Shown in pieces: positions 21,263-29,031 of a stretch of 31,953 bases of DNA. Every line of letters starts with the position of its first letter. The stretch's first letter is position 1. The notes beneath the pieces are model-generated. The model ran no database searches, had not been told where the DNA came from, and was given only the letters and a program-made list of their open reading frames with translations. The position numbers were made by a program, and so were the translations under genes. Where the stretch lies: the IMG/VR virus record IMGVR_UViG_3300048589_000183, positions 1 through 31,953 of that record; one strand, written 5' to 3'. The DNA is from a virus.

Positions 21263-21963
21263 CGTACTGGTGCCTCCCAAGCCTTGCGATAGTTGAGGAA
21301 TTGCGTCTCGTCGTGGTTCGCCTTGAACCAATTGAACGGGATCACGCCCAGCAGCTCCACGAACGCGAGCGTGTTCATGTCCCACGACAGCCGGCCCGTG
21401 ATGGTCGTGCGGGTCAGCACGACCCCACGGACTGCCTCATACAAGTCCTTCACCCAATCGGCATGGACGACGAAGCACGAGCCCACGAAACGCCAGTGAG
21501 CCTCGGAATCATTGATCGGTCCCATAGGCCAGCATCCACCGGCACAGACGCCATCGAACGGCGTGACCTCCTGCAAGTCTTGGGCGAACTGCCGGATTAC
21601 GTCCTCCGTCACGTTCGTCTGCTTGAGTGCTGACCACTCCACCCACGCGAACACCTCCGCGTCCGGGTCGTTACGCGATGCCGCGTACAGCCAGTAGAAC
21701 CGCTGCAACAGAACGGCATTGCTCCGCACCATGTCCTGCGGCGTTGCGAAGCGATCCGCCGGCGGGTTGAGGCACGACGGCAGCAGATGCTCCACCGATT
21801 TCTCTTGCGGCAACCAGCAGTAATCGAAAGGCGACTCGAACGGCATGAGGCAATCGCCTGCCGCCATCTTGAGCCGTTCGCCCAGGCTACGGAATTGCTC
21901 CTGGCTGAGATGCTTCGCCGGGAATGCGTCCGGCACGAAGCCGGTCACGATGCGGGCTTTCAT
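21259..21963 (-). CDS. Putative glycosyltransferase, HtrL/YibB-like (copy 2)
   Basis: The protein is 234 aa, start 21963 by ATGA overlap. It begins MKARIVTGFVPDAFPAKHLS, has PDAEVFAWVEWSALKQTNVT in the middle and HADWVKDLYEAVRGVV after a CAGGCWPMG motif. It shares the opening (RIVTGF/Y) and the order of acidic/aromatic motifs with the next gene, so the two are probably paralogues from a duplication. The family call rests on overall pattern only. Confidence 0.55.
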   Translation of the reverse strand: MKARIVTGFVPDAFPAKHLSQEQFRSLGERLKMAAGDCLMPFESPFDYCWLPQEKSVEHLLPSCLNPPADRFATPQDMVRSNAVLLQRFYWLYAASRNDPDAEVFAWVEWSALKQTNVTEDVIRQFAQDLQEVTPFDGVCAGGCWPMGPINDSEAHWRFVGSCFVVHADWVKDLYEAVRGVVLTRTTITGRLSWDMNTLAFVELLGVIPFNWFKANHDETQFLNYRKAWEAPVR

Positions 21964-22652
21964 GCCGCCTCCAAGATGGTGTGGTTGTGGTCGCAGAGGT
22001 AGTGGCGGAAGAGGGCGGGCCGTTGCCGCCATGCCGCCGCCCACGTGTTCACCTCGTAAGTGATGCGTCCGAAGTTCGTCAGGCATCGCTCGGCAGCGTC
22101 CATTGCTTCCGCGTGAAACTCGCCCGCCAGCCGGCCGGGACAAATGACGACACCGCCGGCACACCACCACTCCACGCGGTCGGTCAAGATGCCGCGGATC
22201 GGCTCGCCCCAGATGCTCGCGAAAGTCACCTTGTCTTGCGGCAGATTGGCGGCACGCTCCACGAGGCCCAGGATGCCCGCCTCCGTCACGCCGGGAACGT
22301 GAAGGATGCCGAGGTCAACCCATACGAGCGTGTCCCGTGGGTCAATCGCCGCGGCCATTGCGAGCCACTGCGTCTTCTGATGCTGCACGGCATGGAAGTC
22401 GGCCGTGTCCTTCTCTGGGTTGTCGGTCATCGGAATCTTCGGCCTCTTGTCGGCCTTAATCCGCCAAAGCCAATGCACTTCCGCGTCAGCGTGAATCTCG
22501 GTATTCCAGCCCGGCTCGAAGCTCTCGTGCCAGTCCGTGAACAGGTCGATCGGCGTCGGCAAGGCCAATAGCCGATTCCCGAGCCGCACGTACTCCTCAT
22601 GGGGCCGCGGGCCATTCAGTACGTCGTACCCCGTCACAATCCGCACGTTCAT
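21960..22652 (-). CDS. Putative glycosyltransferase, HtrL/YibB-like (copy 1)
   Basis: The protein is 230 aa, start 22652 by ATGA overlap. It begins MNVRIVTGYDVLNGPRPHEE, contains AAAIDPRDTLVWVDLGILHV (acidic Asp between hydrophobic strands, as in nucleotide-sugar binding), then WWCAGGVVICPGRLAGEFHA and a C-terminal WRQRPALFRHYLCDHNHT. The motif order matches copy 2. A GT-A-like transferase is likely; donor and acceptor are unknown. Confidence 0.55.
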   Translation of the reverse strand: MNVRIVTGYDVLNGPRPHEEYVRLGNRLLALPTPIDLFTDWHESFEPGWNTEIHADAEVHWLWRIKADKRPKIPMTDNPEKDTADFHAVQHQKTQWLAMAAAIDPRDTLVWVDLGILHVPGVTEAGILGLVERAANLPQDKVTFASIWGEPIRGILTDRVEWWCAGGVVICPGRLAGEFHAEAMDAAERCLTNFGRITYEVNTWAAAWRQRPALFRHYLCDHNHTILEAA

Positions 22653-23704
22653 AACACCCTCACCGCTGCAAGTGCCGCGTCCAACGGGAACTCCGCCAAC
22701 CACGCCTCGGCATCGCGAACACCGAACGACGCAATCGCACGGCCTTCGATGACCGCCAGCCCGGCACAGAACTCGATGGCCCGCTTCTCGCGGAACCAGA
22801 ACGGCTCGGATACGCCGACGATCCGCCAGCCGTCCTCGGCGAACAAGACGAACCGATGCTCATAGATGCGGCATTTGCCGTCGTGAGCCACCTCGTGGAC
22901 GATGCAGAGCCATTGCCCGTTGCCAACCGGCACAAGCTGCGAGCCGCCGCGGAACCCGCGAGCGATGGCGGGCGATGGCGAGCCGATCGTCACCCTCCAC
23001 GTGTCGCCTTCCTCCGCAGCCGTTGCCGTGTGGCCTTGCACGCTGCACGAGTAGAGCCATTCCCGACGCCCGAGAATCGGCATCCAGTTCTTCTCGGCGA
23101 TGCCCGGCATCGTCTCGCGGACGATGAGGTCAACGTGATCGCCTTGTGCCATCCGAGCAACGCCGATACGGCATGTGCCGTCGTGCGGTGCCGCGTTGCG
23201 GACGGTGGCCGAAACGACCGTGTCAAAGTCAACGTGATTGAGCCGAACGTCCTCAAGGCCGTCTACCGGGAAGGCGGTGCGTTCATATTCGGCTTTGGCC
23301 GGAACTTCAATGAGAATCCCAAGCGTTTCGAGGTCGAGCATGCATCCGATGTTGTCTGTGCGGATAGTTTCGCCATCCTCTGGCGGCATGACGTACTTGC
23401 CATCGACAATCTGGTAGTTCGATGACCGCACGTTAACGAAAGGGTACGTAAGCCCGTCGATGATGCACGGGTTAAACCGCGACCACCCCGGCCGCACCTT
23501 CGGCAGTAGTTGCACTTGCCGCGGCTCGCAGCCGATCACCTCGGCAAGCGACCGCGTGTACCACGTGCGATTCCGTCGCACCTTCTCCTCCCGGCCTTGC
23601 GACAATCCAGGCATCGAAAGCAACTTTTCGCACGCCTTCCGGCCGACGTCATGCTCGCCGCAATGCCAAGCGTGGGCCGCGAGTTGGTACAGGTGTTCGA
23701 TCAT
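22649..23704 (-). CDS. GH130-like beta-propeller protein of a sugar cluster
   Basis: The protein is 351 aa; ATG 23704 is chosen because upstream codons lie in the 109-aa gene. A helical N-terminus (about 60 residues) is followed by repeated beta blades. Characteristic motifs are RGGSQLVPVGNGQWLCIVHE, YEHRFVLFAEDGWRIVGVSE and the end AIEFCAGLAVIEGRAIASFG with DAEAWLA. This pattern occurs in proteins related to glycoside phosphorylases (GH130) that accompany glycosyltransferases. It may act on or bind the glycan produced by the cluster. Catalytic identity is not certain. Confidence 0.6.
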   Translation of the reverse strand: MIEHLYQLAAHAWHCGEHDVGRKACEKLLSMPGLSQGREEKVRRNRTWYTRSLAEVIGCEPRQVQLLPKVRPGWSRFNPCIIDGLTYPFVNVRSSNYQIVDGKYVMPPEDGETIRTDNIGCMLDLETLGILIEVPAKAEYERTAFPVDGLEDVRLNHVDFDTVVSATVRNAAPHDGTCRIGVARMAQGDHVDLIVRETMPGIAEKNWMPILGRREWLYSCSVQGHTATAAEEGDTWRVTIGSPSPAIARGFRGGSQLVPVGNGQWLCIVHEVAHDGKCRIYEHRFVLFAEDGWRIVGVSEPFWFREKRAIEFCAGLAVIEGRAIASFGVRDAEAWLAEFPLDAALAAVRVL

Positions 23705-23751
23705 GCGGACCGAACGTAGCGTGAGTGCCGCTAGTTGGGAACGTCGGGAAA

Positions 23752-24081
23752 TCAGCCCTTCACGCAATACCGGATCGTGGCCGTCCCGGCGTTCAGCACC
23801 GGCACCGCAAACGGGAACCCGTAGCACTCGTCGGGAACCGGATACGCCCGAGCGTCGGTCAGGCTCTGAGTCACGGCGGTATTCGTTCGGTCGTTCAACG
23901 CCACCGGCGTTGCGGTGGCCGACTCGGCAACGTGCCAGGTGATCGTCACGCCGGTAACGAGGCTCGACACAAAAATGCCGCCGCCAGCGTAACGCTGCAT
24001 ATTGACGCGGCCGGTCGTGGAAGCCGACGCGGTGGCGGAAATACTGACTGCACCTTCGTTCTCGCGGTCAATTCCTGGCAT
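23752..24081 (-). CDS. Small beta-rich structural protein
   Basis: The protein is 109 aa with GGAG before ATG 24081. It is rich in Ala, Thr, Val and Gly with alternating hydrophobics (GVTITWHVAESATATPVALN), ending AGTATIRYCVKG. It has no membrane segment. Position between the small head proteins and the sugar cluster suggests a virion decoration or adaptor. The family is unrecognised. Confidence 0.5.
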   Translation of the reverse strand: MPGIDRENEGAVSISATASASTTGRVNMQRYAGGGIFVSSLVTGVTITWHVAESATATPVALNDRTNTAVTQSLTDARAYPVPDECYGFPFAVPVLNAGTATIRYCVKG

Positions 24082-24112
24082 GGGAGGCTCCTGTCTTTAG
24101 GGTTTGTTTTTG

Positions 24113-24385
24113 CTACGAGAGGTTTGGTGCCGCGGCGATTGCGGCGCTGCCAAGATAGATCGTGTTTGCGCCGGTAAATGCGTCCGTGATGACGTAGAGC
24201 GTTGTGGATGACTTTGGCGACAAGGCCGCGTACTGAGCAGAGGTCAGGCCGACGATCGCCGTAACGGCGGTTCCTTCAACCTTCGCATCCACCGCCGCTT
24301 CGATCGCGTCAAGGTTGGCGTCATGCTCCGCGGCCGTCAGTGCCGTGCCCTTCACCAAACGGCGAACAAGTCCTGAAATGCTCAT
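24113..24385 (-). CDS. Small virion protein with tail-fibre-type motifs
   Basis: The protein is 90 aa with ATGA overlap to the gpFII-like gene. It contains RRLVKGTALTAAEHDANLDA and VGLTSAQYAALSPKSSTTLY followed by VITDA, both motifs common in phage upper tail fibre or baseplate-wedge peptides. It is too short to be a fibre itself, so it is probably a small adaptor or decoration protein. Confidence 0.6.
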   Translation of the reverse strand: MSISGLVRRLVKGTALTAAEHDANLDAIEAAVDAKVEGTAVTAIVGLTSAQYAALSPKSSTTLYVITDAFTGANTIYLGSAAIAAAPNLS

Positions 24386-24801
24386 GCTGCATACACTCCC
24401 GAATCGAAGACGCCAGACGCGAACACGGTCGATGCCACCCGGTAATCCTCAATCCGCAGACAATGGATACGACGCAACTTCTCGCCACGGTCCGCCCACG
24501 TCCAGCACTGCTGCCGGCCTGGTGGCACCATCACCTCGTACGCCTCGCCATCCTCCGTCACAATCCGATCGCCCCGCGCGGGCTGGTCGGAGTAATCCGA
24601 CACCGCCACGAAGATGTCACGGGTCTGAATCCGTGCCATCTGCCCGGCGGTGTCCATCACGTCCCACCGTCCCGTCACGACCGTGACGACGCACGGCACG
24701 GCCGTTGACGAGCCGGACTTGTAGTAGTCGGCGTTGATCGACAGATGCGCCCGCCGCTGCGTCTCGAACCACGTAGCGGCCTTGCTCATCATGTCTTGCA
24801 T
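24382..24801 (-). CDS. Head-tail connector protein (lambda gpFII-like)
   Basis: The protein is 139 aa; GGAGG precedes ATG 24801, which is preferred to the ATG at 24825. Sequence blocks are CVVTVVTGRWDVMDTAGQMA, RIQTRDIFVAVSDYSDQPAR, then GDRIVTEDGEAYEVMVPPGR and RIHCLRIEDYR. The order of Asp-rich loop, GDRI, G..YEV and C-terminal strand matches gpFII-type attachment proteins that close the head for tail joining. Position after the DUF2190 gene agrees. Confidence 0.65.
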   Translation of the reverse strand: MQDMMSKAATWFETQRRAHLSINADYYKSGSSTAVPCVVTVVTGRWDVMDTAGQMARIQTRDIFVAVSDYSDQPARGDRIVTEDGEAYEVMVPPGRQQCWTWADRGEKLRRIHCLRIEDYRVASTVFASGVFDSGVYAA

Positions 24802-24873
24802 CGAACGCCTCCCACCACAGACCACGCCCGCCGGTGGCCGCGGTTACAGCGACTCACCGGCGAGCGGAGTCAA

Positions 24874-25200
24874 TCAGTTGCCGCCAGGAACGACGAGAAC
24901 GTCAACGCTCGTATCGGTGGCCGCGCGAGCCTTGGCGAGGAAGCCGAGGTCAACGCCGGTAGACGCCGAAGCGATACCGCTGGTGGCCCAATACTTGATC
25001 GCCGAGCCCTGGGCACCGGTCGAGCCGGTGAGGCAAGCGAAGTTCCAAACACCGTTGGTGGACACGGCACCCAGCTTGCCAGCGGCGATCGCCGAATCGG
25101 CAATCGTCACGAGCGAACCGAGAACCACCACTTCGCCGGCCGCCACTGCGGACACCGGCGTGTAATCGAGCTTGTTTCCATCCGCAACACGACTTGGCAT
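24874..25200 (-). CDS. Capsid cement/decoration protein, DUF2190-like
   Basis: The protein is 108 aa with AAAGGA before ATG 25200. It shows the DUF2190 pattern: DGNKLDYTPVSAVAAGEVVV, LGSLVTIADSAIAAGKLG, then GVWNFACLTGS and a C-terminal LGFLAKARAATDTSVDVLVV. These small beta proteins bind the capsid surface. It lies immediately downstream of the capsid gene, separated by a strong hairpin. Confidence 0.8.
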   Translation of the reverse strand: MPSRVADGNKLDYTPVSAVAAGEVVVLGSLVTIADSAIAAGKLGAVSTNGVWNFACLTGSTGAQGSAIKYWATSGIASASTGVDLGFLAKARAATDTSVDVLVVPGGN

Positions 25201-25251
25201 TGAGAAATCCTTTGAGTGAGAGTGTCGAAATCGAAAAGGTCAGAGCCGAAG

Positions 25252-25280
25252 CCCGGCGGGAGCATCACGCTCCCGCCGGG
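25252..25280 (-). terminator. Strong stem-loop after the capsid gene (possible attenuator)
   Basis: CCCGGCGGGAGC, loop ATCAC, GCTCCCGCCGGG: a perfect 12-bp GC-rich stem in the gap between the capsid gene stop and the DUF2190 start. On the minus strand the following bases are CTTCGGCTCTGACCTTTTCG, with only a T4 tract several bases away, so complete termination is doubtful. It may reduce downstream transcription or protect the capsid mRNA 3' end. Confidence 0.55.
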
Positions 25281-25292
25281 GCTCCGTTGTCA

Positions 25293-26612
25293 TCAGGCGG
25301 TTGCCATCTTGTAGGCACCCTTGGTCTCGGCCACGGCCACGCCGTAGGAGAAGTGGCCGCGGAACTGCACGCCCAACTGAGCGAAATCGACGTCAGCCGA
25401 TTCCACGGTCGGGGCACGCTGCCCGTTGAGGTAGGCAATCTCCATCGCCGGGAGGTCCATCGGGCTGGCGGCGAGCCACCAAGTCGTCGCAGACGACAGG
25501 TAGCTCGATCCGACAACCTCGTACCGCCCAGCCAGCACGTTCTGCGAGGTCTGGGTCGTCGTGCTGCCCGTGATGAGCAACGCGGACGACATCATCTCAG
25601 CCGCAGTGATCTCAAGGTCAGCCGGCACAACAATGAACCGCGGCATGATGCCGAGCGGGTTGTTGTCGCTGTCCTTGAGCTTCCTCCAAGCCGTCACAGC
25701 CGCCTTGAGCGACGTCAGGCTGAGAGCGTTGCCACCGCCAGGAGTGGCGGCGGTGTAGCTCCCAGCGGCAAACGCCGTCCAGAAGTCGGTATTGAGCTTC
25801 AGAGCGGCACCACGACCGAGCCGGCTTGGCACCTGGGTCAGCACGCCGAGGTCGTCGTTGATGAGGTCCACCATCGACACCTTGGTGAGCCGGCCCGTGA
25901 GCTTGGCCTGGATCGTGCGAGTCTCATCGGAAGCCGCAGCGCCCTTGAGTTCGCCGGTCGGGCCAACATCAAGGAAGTCGAAGCCACCGTTGAGCCGAAC
26001 GCCGGTCATGCTCTTGTAGTCGCTGACCGAACGAACCGCCGCGATCTTCTCGTAGCCGCTTTCCACCGAAGAGAACCCGGCAAGGAGGAACTTGCCGTAG
26101 GTCGCCGAAAGCACGTTGCTGATCGAGTGCGTCGAGAACGCATTCGCCAGCACCTCCTTGCAGTTGCCCTGGTCGATTCGGTAGTGCCCGGTGTACCCGT
26201 TTGCGCGGGCAGCCTCGATCAGCACTTCCTGAAGCGAACCGCGGCCGTGCCGCTTGTGGGCAAGCTCAAGCGTCTTGGCATCGAACGACGCCTCGACGTT
26301 GGGCAGACCACCGGCAAGGCAGAGCCCGGCCTCGATCACCTTCGGAGAGTTTGCAGCAGCAGCGTCAACCACGTGGACGGCCGGACTTTTGGCCCGGTCG
26401 GCACGCTCGCGGCCCAACAACTCCTCCTTCAGCTTCGACAGCACGAGGTCGGCAACGCTGTTGGCGTCAACGAGGCTCGCGCCGTCGCCACCCTTGGCTT
26501 CGATGCCGAGCGATGCTTCAACGCTCTTGTTCTCGGTCCCCACGGCGGCCTTCGCCGTGTCTTCCGCAGACGCCTTGACGTCTTCGGGCTTGTCGGTGGC
26601 CTTATCAGCCAT
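25293..26612 (-). CDS. Nested internal start: protease-less scaffold-capsid form
   Basis: An in-frame ATG at codon 185 of the fusion gene (26612-26610, protein begins MADKATDKPEDVKAS) is preceded by GGAGG with eight bases between, better than most RBSs in this operon. The product would have 439 aa and contain the scaffold-like linker and the capsid domain. Internal starts that make excess scaffold or capsid relative to protease are known, for example lambda C and Nu3. This is a prediction from sequence. Confidence 0.55.
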   Translation of the reverse strand: MADKATDKPEDVKASAEDTAKAAVGTENKSVEASLGIEAKGGDGASLVDANSVADLVLSKLKEELLGRERADRAKSPAVHVVDAAAANSPKVIEAGLCLAGGLPNVEASFDAKTLELAHKRHGRGSLQEVLIEAARANGYTGHYRIDQGNCKEVLANAFSTHSISNVLSATYGKFLLAGFSSVESGYEKIAAVRSVSDYKSMTGVRLNGGFDFLDVGPTGELKGAAASDETRTIQAKLTGRLTKVSMVDLINDDLGVLTQVPSRLGRGAALKLNTDFWTAFAAGSYTAATPGGGNALSLTSLKAAVTAWRKLKDSDNNPLGIMPRFIVVPADLEITAAEMMSSALLITGSTTTQTSQNVLAGRYEVVGSSYLSSATTWWLAASPMDLPAMEIAYLNGQRAPTVESADVDFAQLGVQFRGHFSYGVAVAETKGAYKMATA

Positions 26613-27164
26613 AGGGTCAACCTCCGAACTCGCATCCGCTGCGATAGCGGCAGACGTATTGGCGTCTGCTCCAAAGAGGACCAAAGACACTTCCCGCAGC
26701 CGCGAGGCCCGGACGACGGTAATGGGACCAGCGAACTCGCGACCGTTGACGGTCACGCTCGCGCCCGACTTGACGTATTCGGTGCGGTCAACGCTCGCAC
26801 CAATCGAAGCCTGCAACGGCACGCCAGCGGCCCCGAGGCGGATGAGCTTGTCGGCGTTGGGTTCGCCGCGGATAAGGTCGGCCGCAATATCAAGCTGCTT
26901 GCCGTCGTTCTCGATCCGCGTTGACTTGCCTACCACGCTGTCCAGCGAGTTCATGTCCTCGCGACCGTGGGCATACAGAACCGGCACCGTGTCGCCAGCC
27001 TTGACGCCTGCCAGGTCCACCACGAGCGGCACGTCCGACCACGCTTGAGCGATCTGGTCGCCGGTGTACGCCACGATGTCAACGGTCGGCTGACGCTCGC
27101 CCTCGCCAGCGGCGAAGGCAATGTCGGCGGAGAGGTTCAGCGTGTAGTTCTTCTTCTTGCTCAT
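25293..27164 (-). CDS. Prohead protease-major capsid fusion protein
   Basis: The protein is 623 aa; ATGA overlaps the portal stop. Residues 25-165 form an HK97-type (S78-like) prohead protease: the His is H66 in LYAHGRED and the Ser S120 in LQASIGASV. Residues 180-270 are Ala/Lys/Glu-rich, a scaffold-like linker. Residues 275-623 are the capsid domain (Mu gpT-like/HK97 fold style): FSTHSISNVLSATYGKFLLA, TRTIQAKLTGRLTKVSMVDL, INDDLG, ending YGVAVAETKGAYKMATA. The precursor would assemble, then cleave itself between scaffold and capsid domains. An internal RBS and ATG suggest a second, protease-less product. Confidence 0.88.
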   Translation of the reverse strand: MSKKKNYTLNLSADIAFAAGEGERQPTVDIVAYTGDQIAQAWSDVPLVVDLAGVKAGDTVPVLYAHGREDMNSLDSVVGKSTRIENDGKQLDIAADLIRGEPNADKLIRLGAAGVPLQASIGASVDRTEYVKSGASVTVNGREFAGPITVVRASRLREVSLVLFGADANTSAAIAADASSEVDPMADKATDKPEDVKASAEDTAKAAVGTENKSVEASLGIEAKGGDGASLVDANSVADLVLSKLKEELLGRERADRAKSPAVHVVDAAAANSPKVIEAGLCLAGGLPNVEASFDAKTLELAHKRHGRGSLQEVLIEAARANGYTGHYRIDQGNCKEVLANAFSTHSISNVLSATYGKFLLAGFSSVESGYEKIAAVRSVSDYKSMTGVRLNGGFDFLDVGPTGELKGAAASDETRTIQAKLTGRLTKVSMVDLINDDLGVLTQVPSRLGRGAALKLNTDFWTAFAAGSYTAATPGGGNALSLTSLKAAVTAWRKLKDSDNNPLGIMPRFIVVPADLEITAAEMMSSALLITGSTTTQTSQNVLAGRYEVVGSSYLSSATTWWLAASPMDLPAMEIAYLNGQRAPTVESADVDFAQLGVQFRGHFSYGVAVAETKGAYKMATA

Positions 27165-28642
27165 TCGTCCTCCGGTTCGTCGCCTTGCATCGCAGCGGCA
27201 ACAGCCACTTGCGAAAGGCTGGCTGGATCAATTCCGAGTTCACGCTGCAAGGCAAGTTCTTCGGCTCGCTTTCGCATCACGAGCCGGCTGTCCTTGCCAC
27301 GCTTGCCGCAGACTTCCGCAAGGGTCGTCATGTTTGCGGCAAGCATGATCGCGTCGGCCTCGGCTTCCTTCTTGGGGTCCACATGCTCGAAGCCGTCCCA
27401 CGTCCACGACCAGTTCCATTCCGAGAACGGCGGAAGGCCGCGCGGAATCATGCCGCTGATGAGCGTTGCTTCATCGAGCCACGAGTAGAGAATCGGGTCG
27501 AGCCAAACCCGCTCGACGTCCGACCGCTCTACGTTGATCGCCTTGCGATAAACCTGATAGTCGCCACGCATTGACGAGTAGTTCGCGGACGACGAATCCA
27601 TCGCCGCGACGATGTACGGCATGTCGAGGCAGCGGGCGATCTCGTTCAACACCTGGCGGACGAACGCCGAGTGTTCGCTCTTGGGATGCTCCGACTTCAT
27701 CTGCACCGGCTCCCAACCATCGGGAGCGGCAACGCCCATATTCGGGACAACCGGCATCGTCTCGAACAGGTCGAGCGTCTTCGCGCCGCCGGTGTCGGCT
27801 GGCATGGTCGTCTTCAAGACGAACGAAACGTTGGCGGCAGTCTCGTAGGCAAGCACGACGGCACGCCCGGTACGCCGCAACATGGCGAACAGTTCAAGTG
27901 CCGGCGTGATCTCCGGTACGCCGCGGCTCTGGCCCGGTCGCGTTGCGTGGAACCAGTGAAGCACCTTGTCGGCGTCAACCCACTCGCCATCCTGGCCCCA
28001 CCCGGAGAACGACGAGCCAGGGTGATACTTGGCGACCCAATACGCAGCCGGGTTGCCGTCCTCGTCGAACCGGATGCCGTCCACCTCGTTCGGCAGTTCA
28101 ATCGTGCCGAGCGGCGAATAGACCTGATCGGCCTCAAGCAACTTGACGTCGAGTTGCACCTTGCGGAACTTGCGGTTGTTCGTTTTCAGCCCGAACACCT
28201 CGCCGGCGGCGATCTTGGCCTGCTTGGCAAGTCGCAATTTCTGAGCCAAGTCGCACTCGACCGACCAATCGAAAAACGCCGTTTCGACTTGCCGCGTCTT
28301 GCGCGGGTTGACGTCCGGCCCGAGGTCAAGCTGCAACCGTGGCCCGGTGCCAACCATGTCTCGCGCCCACGTCGAAGCCATGCCAGCCGCGTAGGAGTTG
28401 TTGGCAAGTTCGTAGCGAGCCCGGTTGCGAATCTTCGTACGCACGGCCGGCGACAACGCCGCGTCCGGCGAGAACCCGTCAGCGTTGGCCCAGTGCCGCT
28501 CGTTGTTCGCGTGCGTCTTCGCAGCGTCGTAGGACGCCCGCAAAAGGCTCTGGATGGTCGCGTTTTGAGCGTCCACCGTGGCGGCGAGCTTCGCGCGGCT
28601 AGTTCCGGCGAGCGGCGAAAGGAGCTTTCCGAGAAGGCTCAT
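27161..28642 (-). CDS. Portal protein, lambda gpB-like family
   Basis: The protein is 493 aa. Typical segments are RYELANNSYAAGMASTWARD and MVGTGPRLQ, LLEADQVYSP, VLHWFHATRPGQSRGVPEIT, and the C-terminal EIARCLDMPYIVAAMDSSSA with NYSSMRGDYQVYRKAI. These are hallmarks of the phage lambda-type portal family (PF05136), the dodecameric ring through which DNA is packaged and ejected. Overlaps of four bases with the gpW-like gene upstream and the capsid gene downstream support coupled synthesis. Confidence 0.92.
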   Translation of the reverse strand: MSLLGKLLSPLAGTSRAKLAATVDAQNATIQSLLRASYDAAKTHANNERHWANADGFSPDAALSPAVRTKIRNRARYELANNSYAAGMASTWARDMVGTGPRLQLDLGPDVNPRKTRQVETAFFDWSVECDLAQKLRLAKQAKIAAGEVFGLKTNNRKFRKVQLDVKLLEADQVYSPLGTIELPNEVDGIRFDEDGNPAAYWVAKYHPGSSFSGWGQDGEWVDADKVLHWFHATRPGQSRGVPEITPALELFAMLRRTGRAVVLAYETAANVSFVLKTTMPADTGGAKTLDLFETMPVVPNMGVAAPDGWEPVQMKSEHPKSEHSAFVRQVLNEIARCLDMPYIVAAMDSSSANYSSMRGDYQVYRKAINVERSDVERVWLDPILYSWLDEATLISGMIPRGLPPFSEWNWSWTWDGFEHVDPKKEAEADAIMLAANMTTLAEVCGKRGKDSRLVMRKRAEELALQRELGIDPASLSQVAVAAAMQGDEPEDE

Positions 28643-28848
28643 TCAGCAGCCCCCGGAGCCTGGATGCGAGCGAACCGAAGCCCGCCGAATGCACTGGCCG
28701 AAGCGGCCCGCCCGTCGATGACGAACTTGGCTGCCGCGACCTGTTGATCGAGATCGTGCTGCTCAACTTCGCCGGCATCCGTACGCGCCCGCTTCGGCTG
28801 CGCAAGGTTGTCAGCGATCGCGTCGAGAACGTCGTCGTTGTCGGCCAT
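28639..28848 (-). CDS. gpW-like head-tail joining protein
   Basis: The protein is 69 aa. Residues VLDAIADNLAQPKRARTDAG, EVEQHDLDQQVAAAKFVIDG, and the ending GGLRFARIQAPGAAE fit the small gpW-type proteins located between terminase and portal. It would fill the portal-tail interface. It overlaps the portal start by four bases. It is the first gene of the late operon after the plus-strand insertion; no clear RBS and no convincing minus-strand promoter was found upstream. Confidence 0.65.
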   Translation of the reverse strand: MADNDDVLDAIADNLAQPKRARTDAGEVEQHDLDQQVAAAKFVIDGRAASASAFGGLRFARIQAPGAAE

Positions 28849-28971
28849 TCGGCAGCACCCACGGCATGAAAGGCGTGTATTGCCTTCCTACCGTTCAGTG
28901 TACCGGTGTCCAGGTGACCCCCCGGCCGACGCGTGGACGCGGCTATCTTTCGAAAAACTTTTCCAGGGCAC

Positions 28972-28999
28972 TTGACCCACTGTCCGACACTGGTATACT
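28972..28999 (+). promoter_or_regulatory. Sigma70-type promoter for the plus-strand gene pair
   Basis: A -35 TTGACC (28972-28977) and a -10 TATACT (28994-28999) are separated by 16 bases. It is 33 bases upstream of ATG 29032 and correctly oriented. It is the clearest promoter in the window and lies in the 183-bp region between the divergent regulator gene and the gpW-like gene. Confidence 0.65.
28977..28993. promoter_or_regulatory. Candidate operator palindrome within the promoter spacer
   Basis: CCACTGTCCGACACTGG is symmetric except at positions 4 and 14 (CCAnTGTC-n-GACAnTGG). It fills the spacer between -35 and -10, so a bound repressor would block RNA polymerase. The helix-turn-helix protein encoded immediately downstream is the natural candidate for binding it. 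Confidence 0.5.
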
Positions 29000-29031
29000 T
29001 AGTGCGATACGCGGCCGAACTAGCTCAAAGC

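Noticed and set aside
25194-26924. Long plus-strand open frame (576 codons) opposite the capsid gene
   Set aside because: It is antisense to the protease-capsid fusion, which has recognisable catalytic and capsid motifs. The plus-strand translation is Arg/His/Gly-rich, typical of a GC-rich shadow frame.
27671-28747. Plus-strand open frame opposite the portal gene
   Set aside because: Antisense shadow of the portal gene; the translation is Arg-rich with no domain and no RBS.
28849-28971. Minus-strand promoter for the late operon
   Set aside because: Only poor -35/-10 matches were found (for example TACACT with no suitable -35), so none is reported; phage-specific or upstream promoters remain possible.
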